Shown: in pieces, positions 20,431 to 28,742 of the stretch
Numbering within the stretch: the first letter of the stretch is position 1
Layout of the letters: each line of letters opens with the position of its first letter
Source: Bryobacterales bacterium
GTDB lineage: Bacteria; Acidobacteriota; Terriglobia; Bryobacterales; Bryobacteraceae
NCBI GenBank assembly: GCA_027452065.1
Contig: DAIDHC010000105.1
Location: forward strand, 1-50,758
DNA: 50,758 bases
Reading direction: 5' to 3'
Program-made: the position numbers and the translations under genes
Notes under the pieces: generated by a model
What the model was told of the DNA's origin: nothing
Seen by the model: the letters and a program-made list of their open reading frames with translations, nothing else
Databases searched by the model: none

Positions 20431-20895
20431 TCACATCCGGTCCGGATCGAGGTTGAAAGTCTCCACCACGTAGTCGTAATATTTCCCGTCGCCGAGAAAA
20501 TCCAGATAGATTTCCTGAACCAGGTGAATCAGTTTCCGCGCCGCGTATTCGTAATCGCCGTTCATTACCGTCACGCTCACGCCCGCCTGCGAGCGTCGGT
20601 TCGTGCACCGCAGGCGCACCGCGGCCGGATCGATGCGCCGGTGCTCGACCGTATCGGTCGATTGCTTTGACTGCACGAAGGCGCGAAGCTCGCTGTATAT
20701 CGTCGAGTCCGCCGGAACCTCCGGCAGCACAACCGGCATCGTCAGCCGGCGCGTCTTGGTGTCCAGCACGACCTCGAAAACGCGGTCCCGATGCCATAAC
20801 AGCCGGAACGCCGCCTTCCCGGCCGGCGCGCCCACACGGCTGAACCCGCGGAATACCCCGCGCGCGGCATAGTGCTCCAGCACCTTCTCCACCAC
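20431..20895 (-). CDS. Conserved-looking protein of unknown function
   Basis: This 154-residue soluble protein begins MVEKVLEHYAARGVF and ends YLDFLGDGKYYDYVVETFNLDPDRM. It has no signal peptide, is rich in aromatic and Arg residues, and looks like a folded alpha-beta domain. The start is a GTG (double GTG at 20895) with GGAGG 4 to 5 nt upstream, 38 nt after the TPP-enzyme stop. I recognise no family. Its location, tight behind an exported enzyme while itself apparently cytoplasmic, suggests a maturation or regulatory role, but this is only inference. Confidence 0.7.
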   Translation of the reverse strand: MVEKVLEHYAARGVFRGFSRVGAPAGKAAFRLLWHRDRVFEVVLDTKTRRLTMPVVLPEVPADSTIYSELRAFVQSKQSTDTVEHRRIDPAAVRLRCTNRRSQAGVSVTVMNGDYEYAARKLIHLVQEIYLDFLGDGKYYDYVVETFNLDPDRM

Positions 20896-20933
20896 CGCCT
20901 CCGCCGCGCCCGCCCCGCTCTGCGCGTCGCTCC

Positions 20934-22937
20934 TCAGTGCGCGAATGCTCCCACTCCCGGCTCCGGAGGCAGCGCGATTCCCGGAGGATAGTCCTTGCCG
21001 GAGGTGAACTCTTTCAGCGCCTGAACGTTGATCAGCGTCGAGGCCGTTTCCTTCGTCGCCGCTTCATATCCCCGCTTCAGCGCCGTCCGCAACTCCTCCG
21101 GCGAGCGAACATAATCGCCCCGCGCGCCCAATCCCTCGGCCATCTTGTCGTAGCGCAGGTTCTCCTGGAACAGGTACATGTGCATCGACCGCGCCGAGCC
21201 CACCGCGCTCGGCCACATCCCCCACGAGTTGTTGTTGTACACCACCGCGATCACCGGAATCTTATACTTCGCCGCCGTGTCGAGCTCGAACATGCTGTAT
21301 GCAATCCCAGCGTCGCTGGTCACCACCAGCACCGGCGCGCCCTTGTATGCCGCCTGCGGCCCGATGCCCCGCTGCACCGCCGCTCCGGCGCCGATCATCA
21401 TCGCCAGGTCCGGCCCGATCGCTCCGAACTGGTACGCGCACGCCACGCCCTGTCCCGGCCGGAACGCCCGCAGCCACCGCCCCGCGAAGATCCCGCTCGT
21501 CCACCCGCCGCACCCCGTCACCGTCTGTTTCGGGTCGATATCGCCCTTGTACAGAAAATCGTGCACCTCCTTCGCCATCACCGCCGGATGAACATGGCCG
21601 GTCGACTCGGTCGCCTTCAGCCCCATCCGGTAATGTTCCATGTTCTGGTCCTCGAACTTCTGCCGCGCCGATCCCAACTCCGCCACCCACGCGTCCCGCT
21701 TCTTGGCCGGAATCGTGTCCGCCAGCGCTTCCAGGAACAAACCCTCATCGCTCACAATGCCCAGGTCCAGCGGCCAGTTGCGGCCCAGGTCTTCCTGCAC
21801 CGGATGGACGCGGATCGCCTTGACGTCGGGATTGAAGCGGTACTCGCCCGGGCTCGGCATGCAATACTGCCCCAGAAAAACCACCAGGTCGGCACTCATC
21901 AGCGCGTCCGGCGACAGCGCGGCCGACAGTCGATGGTCGTCCGGAAAGTGCCCGCGCACCGGCCCGGACGTGACCACGGCAAATTCGTTCTTCTCCGCCG
22001 CGCGGCGCAGCGCCTCCCAACCCTGCCGCTGGAAAACGCCCTGCCCCGCCACCACCACCGGCCGCTCCGCCCTGTTGAGCATCTCCGCCGCCTGCTGCAC
22101 TTCTTTCGACGACGGATTCGGCCGCGACCCGGTGCGGTACTTGTCCTTGGTGTAGTAATCCTTCAACGACGACGGATCGGTAAACCGCGCCCGCGCCACC
22201 TCGCCCGGGAAATCCAGGTGTACCGGCCCCGGCACGCCCGACTTCAGGTTGCGGAACGCGTAGCAGCCGTACTCATACACACGGTCCGGCGCGATCAAAC
22301 GCTTGCCGTATTTCTTCATCCCCGTCGTGACCGGCTGCTGATAGCCGGTCTGTATAAACGCCTCCCGGTCGTCGCCGGCAATCTGCATATTACTCGCCAG
22401 CACCAGCAGCGGCGTGCGCGCCGCCGAGGCCGCCGCAATATTCATGATCATGTGCGTGAAGCCCGGCCCCTCGGTCCCCGAGCACGCCGTCACCTGCCCC
22501 GTCACCCGCGAGAATCCGTCCGCGGCCGCGCACATCGCCCCCTCCGACCGCCCGCCGTAGCTCGGAATCCCCGCCGCCGCCATCGCGTTAATCACCGTGT
22601 AATTGCCGGGGCAGCAAAACATCGCCGACAGTTCCTCATCGCGGCACAGCTTGGCGAACACTTCCGCGCCGGTCATGCCCCGCCCCGCGAACGAGCCCGG
22701 TTTGGCCGGCTCGCCCAGCGTCTCCGGAATTTCTTTCGGAATCCGGATCGAAGGAATCGACCCCAGGCTCGCCGCCAGCAGTCCCGGCGGCGCCGCCGCC
22801 ATCGCTGCCAATGCTCCCGCCCGGGCCGGCGTGCTCAGGAAACTCCGCCGCGACGTCCGCTCCGCGGCCGCGCCTTCCTCGCTTCCGGCGCTCTGCCTCT
22901 TCAATTCCTGCTTGTCATTCGTGGACGAGTCTTTCAT
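20934..22937 (-). CDS. Twin-arginine-exported thiamine-diphosphate enzyme (acetolactate synthase/pyruvate oxidase-like)
   Basis: This 667-residue enzyme has the three-domain architecture of acetolactate synthase, pyruvate oxidase and benzoylformate decarboxylase. The catalytic glutamate is Glu132 (GRSEGAMCAAADGFSR). A central segment from about residue 285 resembles the family's middle domain. The ThDP/Mg2+ motif reads SDAG at 541-544 instead of GDG, followed about 24 residues on by NNNSWG at 568-573. Unusually, the N-terminus carries SRRSFLSTPARAGALAAM, a twin-arginine signal at residues 29-46 after a 28-residue hydrophilic leader. GGAGGAG lies 6 nt before the ATG, and the start overlaps the stop of a c-type cytochrome gene by 4 nt. 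It probably works folded and cofactor-loaded in the periplasm, passing electrons to that cytochrome. Substrate is unknown. Confidence 0.88.
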   Translation of the reverse strand: MKDSSTNDKQELKRQSAGSEEGAAAERTSRRSFLSTPARAGALAAMAAAPPGLLAASLGSIPSIRIPKEIPETLGEPAKPGSFAGRGMTGAEVFAKLCRDEELSAMFCCPGNYTVINAMAAAGIPSYGGRSEGAMCAAADGFSRVTGQVTACSGTEGPGFTHMIMNIAAASAARTPLLVLASNMQIAGDDREAFIQTGYQQPVTTGMKKYGKRLIAPDRVYEYGCYAFRNLKSGVPGPVHLDFPGEVARARFTDPSSLKDYYTKDKYRTGSRPNPSSKEVQQAAEMLNRAERPVVVAGQGVFQRQGWEALRRAAEKNEFAVVTSGPVRGHFPDDHRLSAALSPDALMSADLVVFLGQYCMPSPGEYRFNPDVKAIRVHPVQEDLGRNWPLDLGIVSDEGLFLEALADTIPAKKRDAWVAELGSARQKFEDQNMEHYRMGLKATESTGHVHPAVMAKEVHDFLYKGDIDPKQTVTGCGGWTSGIFAGRWLRAFRPGQGVACAYQFGAIGPDLAMMIGAGAAVQRGIGPQAAYKGAPVLVVTSDAGIAYSMFELDTAAKYKIPVIAVVYNNNSWGMWPSAVGSARSMHMYLFQENLRYDKMAEGLGARGDYVRSPEELRTALKRGYEAATKETASTLINVQALKEFTSGKDYPPGIALPPEPGVGAFAH

Positions 22938-23428
22938 GGACTGCTCCTCCCGCCGGTTTTCCCCGGCGACGCGCCCCCGGCTCCGTCCTCCTGCAACGGC
23001 GGCCGTTTGCCGGCGGGCCACAAACTATGGATATAGTTCACCAGTTGCCAGATCTGTTCTTCTTGGATCTGGTTCTTGAACGACGGCATGCTCTCCCCCG
23101 CGCCGTCGCGGATGCTCCGGAACGCCTCCCCGTCGCTTGTCCCGTTCTTCCACCCCTCCGGCGCCGTCAGGTCGGTGGCGTTGGCCACAACGTCCACCAT
23201 CGCCTTCCCGTCCGTGCCGTGGCATCCCGTGCAGGAGCGCAGAAACAGCACCCGGCCCTGCGCGATCGACTTCTTCGTATACGGAACCGGATTCTTCAGC
23301 TTCTTCGCCTCTGCCGGACTCAGCGCCGCCGCGTCCTTTTTGCCGCCGTCGTCGCCCGCCGCTCGCGCACCGCTCGCCAGGACGAACGTCCCGCAGAGCA
23401 TAACGGCAAAGCCAGTGCGGCTGGACAT
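22934..23428 (-). CDS. Exported c-type cytochrome
   Basis: This 164-residue class I cytochrome c has a signal peptide (MSSRTGFAVMLCGTFVLASGARA). The haem site is Cys66-x2-Cys69-His70 (CTGCH) and the axial methionine is most likely Met114 in ESMPSF. The C-terminal tail is Gly/Pro-rich and disordered. It overlaps the start of the ThDP enzyme by ATGA, so the two are made together; it is the obvious electron acceptor for that enzyme. AAAGGAG lies about 13 nt upstream of the ATG at 23428; a longer frame to 23554 lacks a sensible signal peptide. Confidence 0.9.
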   Translation of the reverse strand: MSSRTGFAVMLCGTFVLASGARAAGDDGGKKDAAALSPAEAKKLKNPVPYTKKSIAQGRVLFLRSCTGCHGTDGKAMVDVVANATDLTAPEGWKNGTSDGEAFRSIRDGAGESMPSFKNQIQEEQIWQLVNYIHSLWPAGKRPPLQEDGAGGASPGKTGGRSSP

Positions 23429-23645
23429 CGCGGCGGACGGGCTCCTTTCGCTTCCGCGCTCCCGGAGTTCGCGCACTCCAGGCGCTCGCTGCCGCGCCCC
23501 AACGGGAACGGCATGAATCGTACAGAAGGTATCAGGCGCCGGGATCCATGTCAACGGAGGTCCGGCGCCGTCCTAGGCCGGAAATGACAGGCCGGATCGG
23601 CCCTGTGTCTTCCCCTCGGTTCCGCCGCCTCCCCCCGCCTCGATA

Positions 23646-26600
23646 TCAGAACAGCAGCTTCAGCGACACCTGCAACTGCCGCGACGATCCCGAGTCCCCT
23701 ACCGGAAACCGCGTCGACGTGATCTCGCCGAACGTGTTCGTCGCCGCCGTTGAGATCGTCCGGTTCGGCTGCCCGAAGTTCGGGTGGTTGAACAGGTCGA
23801 AAGCGTCGGCCCGGAACTCGAGCGTATACCGGTCCAGAAATTGAAACGCTTTTGTAGCCGAAAAGTCGATGTTCTCAAAACCCGGCCCGATCAAAGCGTT
23901 CCGCCCGAGATCGCCGAAATGATTCGCCGCCAGCAGCGAGCACCCGGCCGTGGGCGTGGTGCAAGCGGTGGCGAATATATACTTCGGATTCCCGTCTCTC
24001 GCCGAGCCCAGCCCGGTCACAATCGGCCCGATCAAGTCCGGCCGCGTGTTGAATAGCCCGCTCAGCGTCCCGTTCGTCGTGAAAATCGAGAACGGGTTGC
24101 CGCTCTGGAACTGCATGATCGTGGAGAACCGCCAGCCGCTCACCAACGCGTTGGCGTGGAACGGCAGCTCATAGGTGCCGTCCAGAACGAAGCGGTGCCG
24201 CGCGTCGAAGTCCGACAGCCCCCAGTCGCCGGCCACGTTATAGCTGTTCTGAATCACCGTTCCCTGGCTGCTCAGGGAGTTGAAATCCTCCGAGCGCGAC
24301 CATGTGTAGGTCGCGTCGAACTGCAGCCCGCTCGAATACTTCTTCGTCGCCGTAACCCACAGCGCGTTGTAGTCGCTTTTGCCGTCGCTTGTCCCGGTGT
24401 TGATGTTTCCCAGCAGCGCCCCCGGCATAATCGGGCTGTCGGCCGACAGCGCGTGATACGGCCGCACGCCGGCCATCGGTTGGTTCAGATTCTCCGAAAT
24501 GCGCAGGTGCGTGGCATGCATCCCCACATAGCCCACCGATACCAGAGTCGACTGGCTGAACTCGTGCGAGATGCTCACATTGCGGTCCTGCACAATCGGG
24601 TCGCTGAAGTTCTGATTCACCGATCCCGGCGCCAGCGATCCGGCCGCCTTCGCCGCCGTAAGCGCGTTGGCGAACGTCACCGTGCCCGGCCCGGCGAACG
24701 AAACCGGATTCGAAAACGGAGGATTCGAGGCCAGCCCCGACACCAGGTTCGTCACCGGCTGGTCCGTCAACACCGCGTAGTCGGCCCGCACGATCGTCTT
24801 GCCGTCGTGCATCACATCCCAGGCGATGCCCACCCGCGGCTGGATCAGCTTGTTGTTCTGCTGGTAGACGTCCCCGATTCCGATGCCGGCCTGAACCAGC
24901 GACACGCTGGCCGGATCGAACACCACGAAGCGGTTCTGCGCCTCCACCGGCGTCCCGTTCCAGTCGTACCGCAGGCCCACGTTGATGGTCACAAACGGCC
25001 GCACTTTCCAACTGTCCTGCACGAAAAAGCCCATCGAGTTCACGCCGATCCGGCTCGCCGACGGCAGCGTATTCACGGTGAAGCCGGCCGCGTTGCCGTT
25101 GATGAAATCCGTCACCGTGTTGAACGCGAATGTGCCCGGGTCGTTCCCGTAGTTGTCGTTGATGAAACGCCGGAACTCGCCCCCAAACGAAATCGTGTGC
25201 TTGCCCACCAGATACGTCACCGTGTCGCTCAGCACGCCCGTCGAGTCGCCGCGCCCCTGCGGAAAGCCCGACGGCCCGCCCATGTTCATCCCGATGTCGC
25301 GCAGCGTCATCTGCGGCAGGCCGATCGCCGTCGTCACGCCGTTGTTAATCCCGAACTCCGCCGGGTTCAACGCCTGGTTCGGCGCGAACGTGATGTGAAT
25401 GTGATTGATCCCGAACCGCGCCTCATTCACCAGCGACGGGCTGAAAACGTGGGTCTCGTTCAACGTGCCCAGTTCGCGCCATCCGTCCCGCGTGTCCCCG
25501 AAATCCGGTATCGTATTGCCCTGCAGCGTCGGCTCCTGGCGGTGGTCGGCCTGGCCGGCGTAGTAAAAGTTCAGCCGGTCTTTCTCGCTGAACACGTGGC
25601 TGATGTTCGCCGTGCCCTGGTCGATGTTCACCGGCGCCGTCGCCGATCCCAGAAACAGGTGCGTGCCCGAGTTGGCCTGCGGGATCAGCGGCAGCAGCTT
25701 CAACACCGTCGGATTGCCGATCGCCTGCGCCTGCGCCCGCTGCGCATCCGTCAGCACGCCCGAGTCCAGCGTCAGCCCCTGCCGCTGGCGCAGCCCTTCA
25801 TAGCTGAAAAAGTAAAACGTGTGATTCTTCCAGATCGGCCCGCCCACGTCGCCCCCGAACTGGTTCCTCTTGAACGGCGATTGCAGCGTGCCCACCCGGT
25901 TGAAAAAATTCCGTGCGTCCAGATAGCTGTTTCGCAGATAGTCGTACGCCTCGCCGTGAATCTCGTTCGCCCCCGCCCGGGTCGCGATGTTCACAATCGC
26001 TCCCGAGTTGCGCCCGTACTGCGCCTCGTAAGTCGAGTTGTCCACCTTGAACTCGCCCACCGTGTTGATCGTCGGCTGGAACGTAATCTGGTTCTGCACC
26101 ATGTCGTTCAGGTTGATGCCGTTGATCATGAAGTTCACCGTGTCCTCGCGGCTGCCCGCCGTGTTGAACGACAGCGACCCCTGCCCGCGCAGCGGCGCCG
26201 TCAGAAACCCGCTCTGCGGCGGCGTCACCGAGCCCGGAATCAACAGCCCCAGATCCACGAAATGCCTCCCGTTCAGCGGCATCTCCTGCACCTGCCTCTG
26301 GTCGATCACCTTCCCCACCGATGTCGTTGAGGTGTCCACCAACGGCGCTGCGGCCGTCACCTCCATGGTCTGCGACGTCTGCCCCACCGCGAGATGAAAA
26401 TCCTGTTGCACCTTGGCGTTCACACTCAACACCAGTCCCGATGCCGACATGGTCTGAAATCCGGCCGAAGATGCCTCCACACGATAGTTCCCCGGCGCCA
26501 GCGACGGAACAATGTAGGCCCCCGCGTCGTCGGTGATCGTGTTGCGTTCCTCCCCGGTGGCCGTGTTCGTCACCGTCACCTTCGCCCGCGTGATCGTCGC

Positions 26601-26735
26601 CCCCGCCGGATCGTACACCGTGCCCTGAATCGTGCCCGTCGACTGCGCGGCTGCTCGCGAACCCAGCAGCGAAACGAAGATCGCCGCCGCCGTCAGCCAT
26701 TGCCGGATAATACTCGAGTGTGCGAAGTACCTCAT
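23646..26735 (-). CDS. Oar-like TonB-dependent outer-membrane receptor with carboxypeptidase-regulatory domain
   Basis: This 1029-residue outer-membrane protein has a signal peptide (residues 1-28), then a carboxypeptidase-regulatory-like Ig domain (TGTIQGTVYDPAGATITRAK to GNYRVEASSAGFQ). A plug domain follows with the MPLNGRHFVDLGLLIPGS motif common in this group. The rest is a large beta-barrel ending LQVSLKLLF, with the C-terminal aromatic of outer-membrane proteins. Such receptors are strongly expanded in Acidobacteriota and take up or bind large substrates with TonB energy. AGGAG lies 10 nt before the ATG at 26735. It lies 217 nt upstream of the cytochrome/ThDP-enzyme pair on the same strand, so it may deliver that pair's substrate. 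Confidence 0.93.
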   Translation of the reverse strand: MRYFAHSSIIRQWLTAAAIFVSLLGSRAAAQSTGTIQGTVYDPAGATITRAKVTVTNTATGEERNTITDDAGAYIVPSLAPGNYRVEASSAGFQTMSASGLVLSVNAKVQQDFHLAVGQTSQTMEVTAAAPLVDTSTTSVGKVIDQRQVQEMPLNGRHFVDLGLLIPGSVTPPQSGFLTAPLRGQGSLSFNTAGSREDTVNFMINGINLNDMVQNQITFQPTINTVGEFKVDNSTYEAQYGRNSGAIVNIATRAGANEIHGEAYDYLRNSYLDARNFFNRVGTLQSPFKRNQFGGDVGGPIWKNHTFYFFSYEGLRQRQGLTLDSGVLTDAQRAQAQAIGNPTVLKLLPLIPQANSGTHLFLGSATAPVNIDQGTANISHVFSEKDRLNFYYAGQADHRQEPTLQGNTIPDFGDTRDGWRELGTLNETHVFSPSLVNEARFGINHIHITFAPNQALNPAEFGINNGVTTAIGLPQMTLRDIGMNMGGPSGFPQGRGDSTGVLSDTVTYLVGKHTISFGGEFRRFINDNYGNDPGTFAFNTVTDFINGNAAGFTVNTLPSASRIGVNSMGFFVQDSWKVRPFVTINVGLRYDWNGTPVEAQNRFVVFDPASVSLVQAGIGIGDVYQQNNKLIQPRVGIAWDVMHDGKTIVRADYAVLTDQPVTNLVSGLASNPPFSNPVSFAGPGTVTFANALTAAKAAGSLAPGSVNQNFSDPIVQDRNVSISHEFSQSTLVSVGYVGMHATHLRISENLNQPMAGVRPYHALSADSPIMPGALLGNINTGTSDGKSDYNALWVTATKKYSSGLQFDATYTWSRSEDFNSLSSQGTVIQNSYNVAGDWGLSDFDARHRFVLDGTYELPFHANALVSGWRFSTIMQFQSGNPFSIFTTNGTLSGLFNTRPDLIGPIVTGLGSARDGNPKYIFATACTTPTAGCSLLAANHFGDLGRNALIGPGFENIDFSATKAFQFLDRYTLEFRADAFDLFNHPNFGQPNRTISTAATNTFGEITSTRFPVGDSGSSRQLQVSLKLLF

Positions 26736-27323
26736 CGGAACCGTTCTCCTTCCTGGTGCCCGGTGGCAGCGCCACGGACCGGAACCAGCCGCCCCCCGCG
26801 CCGCGCCGCAATGCGGGCGCCGCCGGAACCTGCGGCCCAGACGGAAAGTAATGAGCTTCGGCCGGCGCGATCTCGGGCGTCCCGGCAGAAGCAGGACATT
26901 GCGACCCCTCTTCCAACAGCCTCGGCCGCGGCGAAGCAAACCGTTCTCCGTTTTTTCGGCCGGCGGCCAGCAGACTTACCGGCCGCGGACCCTACCGGCC
27001 GGAGTTGGCTTCAACTGTTCCATGAAGTATACCAGGACCCGCGCGGCTTGCCCCGCTGAATTCGCGGTCGCCTCACTTCCCGTCCCGCCGGCAGCCCCAC
27101 GCCACCATCATCCCGAACCCAGCGCCCGAAACCCCGCGCCCGCCCGCGGCGGTCCCCCCCGGTCCTGATGTTGCGCCACGCATTTCCGGCGCACCGCGGC
27201 CGTCCTCCGAATCCAGGGGCCCGCTGTGTGTGTCGGTTTTGTGTGGTTAACTATTCTTGGGATCGGGGCTGCCCCCGTTTTTGGCGTAGAGCCAGCCGTC
27301 GGTTTCGTTGTGGGGAAGGGAAG
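26736..27323. other. Gene-free stretch between the receptor gene and tRNA-Arg
   Basis: 588 bases with no credible coding frame. The right part of the receptor's 5' leader lies here, and several CCGGCC-type GC-rich blocks occur at 26955-27000. Frames running through it are Pro/Arg-rich and lack start signals or domains. A short hairpin CGGGG-CTGC-CCCCG followed by five T lies at 27264-27282 on the + strand, but no plus-strand gene ends before it. Confidence 0.5.
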
Positions 27324-27401
27324 TGGTACGCCCGAGAGGATTCGAACCTCTGACCTTTTGCTCCGGAGGCAAACGCTCTATCCAGACTGAGCTACGGGCG
27401 C
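27324..27401 (-). tRNA. tRNA-Arg(CCG)
   Basis: The minus strand gives a full cloverleaf. The acceptor 5' strand GCGCCCG (27401-27395) pairs with CGGGCGT. TAGCTCAG follows in the D arm. The anticodon stem TTTGC/GCAAA encloses loop CTCCGGA with anticodon CCG, reading CGG (Arg). The T arm has GGTTCGAATCC, and discriminator A is followed by an encoded CCA at 27326-27324. The first pair is G-U. It stands alone, with no other tRNA in the window. Confidence 0.96.
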
Positions 27402-27436
27402 GTACTCTTATCTTAGCCGCTTTGATGCACCCGCCG

Positions 27437-28015
27437 CTAGCGTGCGCCGCCCGAAGCGTGGTGCGCCGTGTGATGAGTTGCTCCGGCCCCCGCCGGTTCC
27501 TTCAAGAGCGACTCGATCATCTGCCGCCAGTAATCCTCGCCCAGCATCTTCTCGTCCCCCATCGACGGCGTCTGCGAGCGGATCTGGCCCTTCTTGTCGA
27601 TCCACAACAACTGCGGCACCACGTAGCGCTCCATCATCGATATGCCCAGAAAGCTCAGCACCGGGTCCTGGTCGGCCGCCCCCACCGGGAACCCAACATG
27701 ATACGTCGAGACGAACTCCGGCACGAGCATCTTGGCCATCGGGTTGAACGCCACCGCCACCGGCTGGAACCCCCGGGAGCCGTACTCCTGGTAAAGCTTG
27801 GTCAACACCTGCGAGGCATGCTGGCAATGCGGGCACGTCGTGTACACAAACGCCAGGCACACCACCTTGCCGCGGAAACTGCTGAGCAGCTTCTGCGTGC
27901 CGTCCGGCATCGGAATGACAAACTCGCCGGCCGGCCGCGGGACCGGAGGAATCGCGAGCGCCGGAGCGATGGTCAGGAGCGCCGCCGCTGCGGCCAGGGT
28001 AGCTTTACGAAGCAT
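27437..28015 (-). CDS. Exported thioredoxin-like (TlpA/redoxin) protein, copy 1
   Basis: This 192-residue periplasmic protein has a signal peptide (MLRKATLAAAAALLTIAPALA) and a thioredoxin-fold domain with the redox pair Cys61-Pro-His-Cys64 in YTTCPHCQHASQ. The family moves electrons through disulfides, for example in cytochrome maturation or thiol-peroxide handling. It is the downstream copy of a tandem pair: the neighbour at 28074-28661 shares about four in five residues of the mature part by eye. The C-terminus has a His-rich tail (THHTAHHASGGAR). Confidence 0.9.
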   Translation of the reverse strand: MLRKATLAAAAALLTIAPALAIPPVPRPAGEFVIPMPDGTQKLLSSFRGKVVCLAFVYTTCPHCQHASQVLTKLYQEYGSRGFQPVAVAFNPMAKMLVPEFVSTYHVGFPVGAADQDPVLSFLGISMMERYVVPQLLWIDKKGQIRSQTPSMGDEKMLGEDYWRQMIESLLKEPAGAGATHHTAHHASGGAR

Positions 28016-28073
28016 GTTGGGTCGAATCCTTCTTCTCTAGTCTAGGCGAGGAAATGCTTCCGCGTCGCCCCCG

Positions 28074-28661
28074 CTAAGCGCCGCTCCCGGCCGTGTGCTT
28101 CGCCGCGTGATGAACCGGCTTCCGCGCCGCCGCCGGCTCCTTGATCAACGCCTCGATCATCGACCGCCAGTACGGCTCGCCCAGCATCTTTTCGTCTCCC
28201 ATCGCCGGCGTCTGCGACCGGATCTCGCCCTGCCGGTCGATCCACAGCAACTGCGGAACCACAGACCGTTCGAGCGGGGAGATCCCCAGATACTGGAACA
28301 CTGCGTCGGACTCCGCCGCCCCCACCGGAAACGCCACGTTCAGGCTCTTCACAAAGTCCGGCACCAGCATCTTCGCCATCGGGTTAAAGGCCACCGCCAG
28401 CGGCTGAAAGCCCTTCGATCCGTACTCCTGATACAGCTTGGTCAGAACCTGCGACGCGTGCTGGCAGTGCGGACACGTCGTCGAGATGAACGCCAGGCAC
28501 ACCACCTTGCCCCGAAAGCTGGTCAGCAGTTTCTGCGTTCCGTCCGGCATCGGAATCACAAACTCGCCGGCGGGGCGGGGAACCGGCGGAATCGCCAACG
28601 CCGGCAGGCTCGCCGCAACTGCCAGGATCGCGGCCGCCACGGACCGCCTTCTCGGTTTCAT
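28074..28661 (-). CDS. Exported thioredoxin-like (TlpA/redoxin) protein, copy 2
   Basis: This 195-residue paralogue of the next gene has a signal peptide (MKPRRRSVAAAILAVAASLPALA) and the pair Cys63-Pro-His-Cys66. Long blocks are identical to the other copy, for instance AFNPMAKMLVP and VVPQLLWID, while third codon positions have diverged, so the duplication is not recent. The 58-nt gap and shared strand suggest one transcript. The tail also contains His/Lys residues (VHHAAKHTAG). Confidence 0.9.
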   Translation of the reverse strand: MKPRRRSVAAAILAVAASLPALAIPPVPRPAGEFVIPMPDGTQKLLTSFRGKVVCLAFISTTCPHCQHASQVLTKLYQEYGSKGFQPLAVAFNPMAKMLVPDFVKSLNVAFPVGAAESDAVFQYLGISPLERSVVPQLLWIDRQGEIRSQTPAMGDEKMLGEPYWRSMIEALIKEPAAARKPVHHAAKHTAGSGA

Positions 28662-28742
28662 CGGATTACACCAATCTCCCTTCGTCCAGTCTCATGCAAC
28701 GGCTCGAGTCCCGCGGAAACACTTCCAGTCAGACGCCCCCGG

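Noticed and set aside
20937-23036. 699-codon plus-strand frame opposite the ThDP enzyme and cytochrome
   Set aside because: Extremely Arg/His-rich; the minus strand holds conserved ThDP and haem motifs.
24156-26330. 724-codon plus-strand frame opposite the TonB receptor
   Set aside because: Arg/His/Pro/Val-rich with no signal or domain; the minus strand has a complete signal peptide, carboxypeptidase-regulatory domain and barrel.
27264-27282. Small hairpin plus T5 on the + strand resembling a terminator
   Set aside because: The stem is only five base pairs and no plus-strand gene precedes it; the tRNA is on the other strand.
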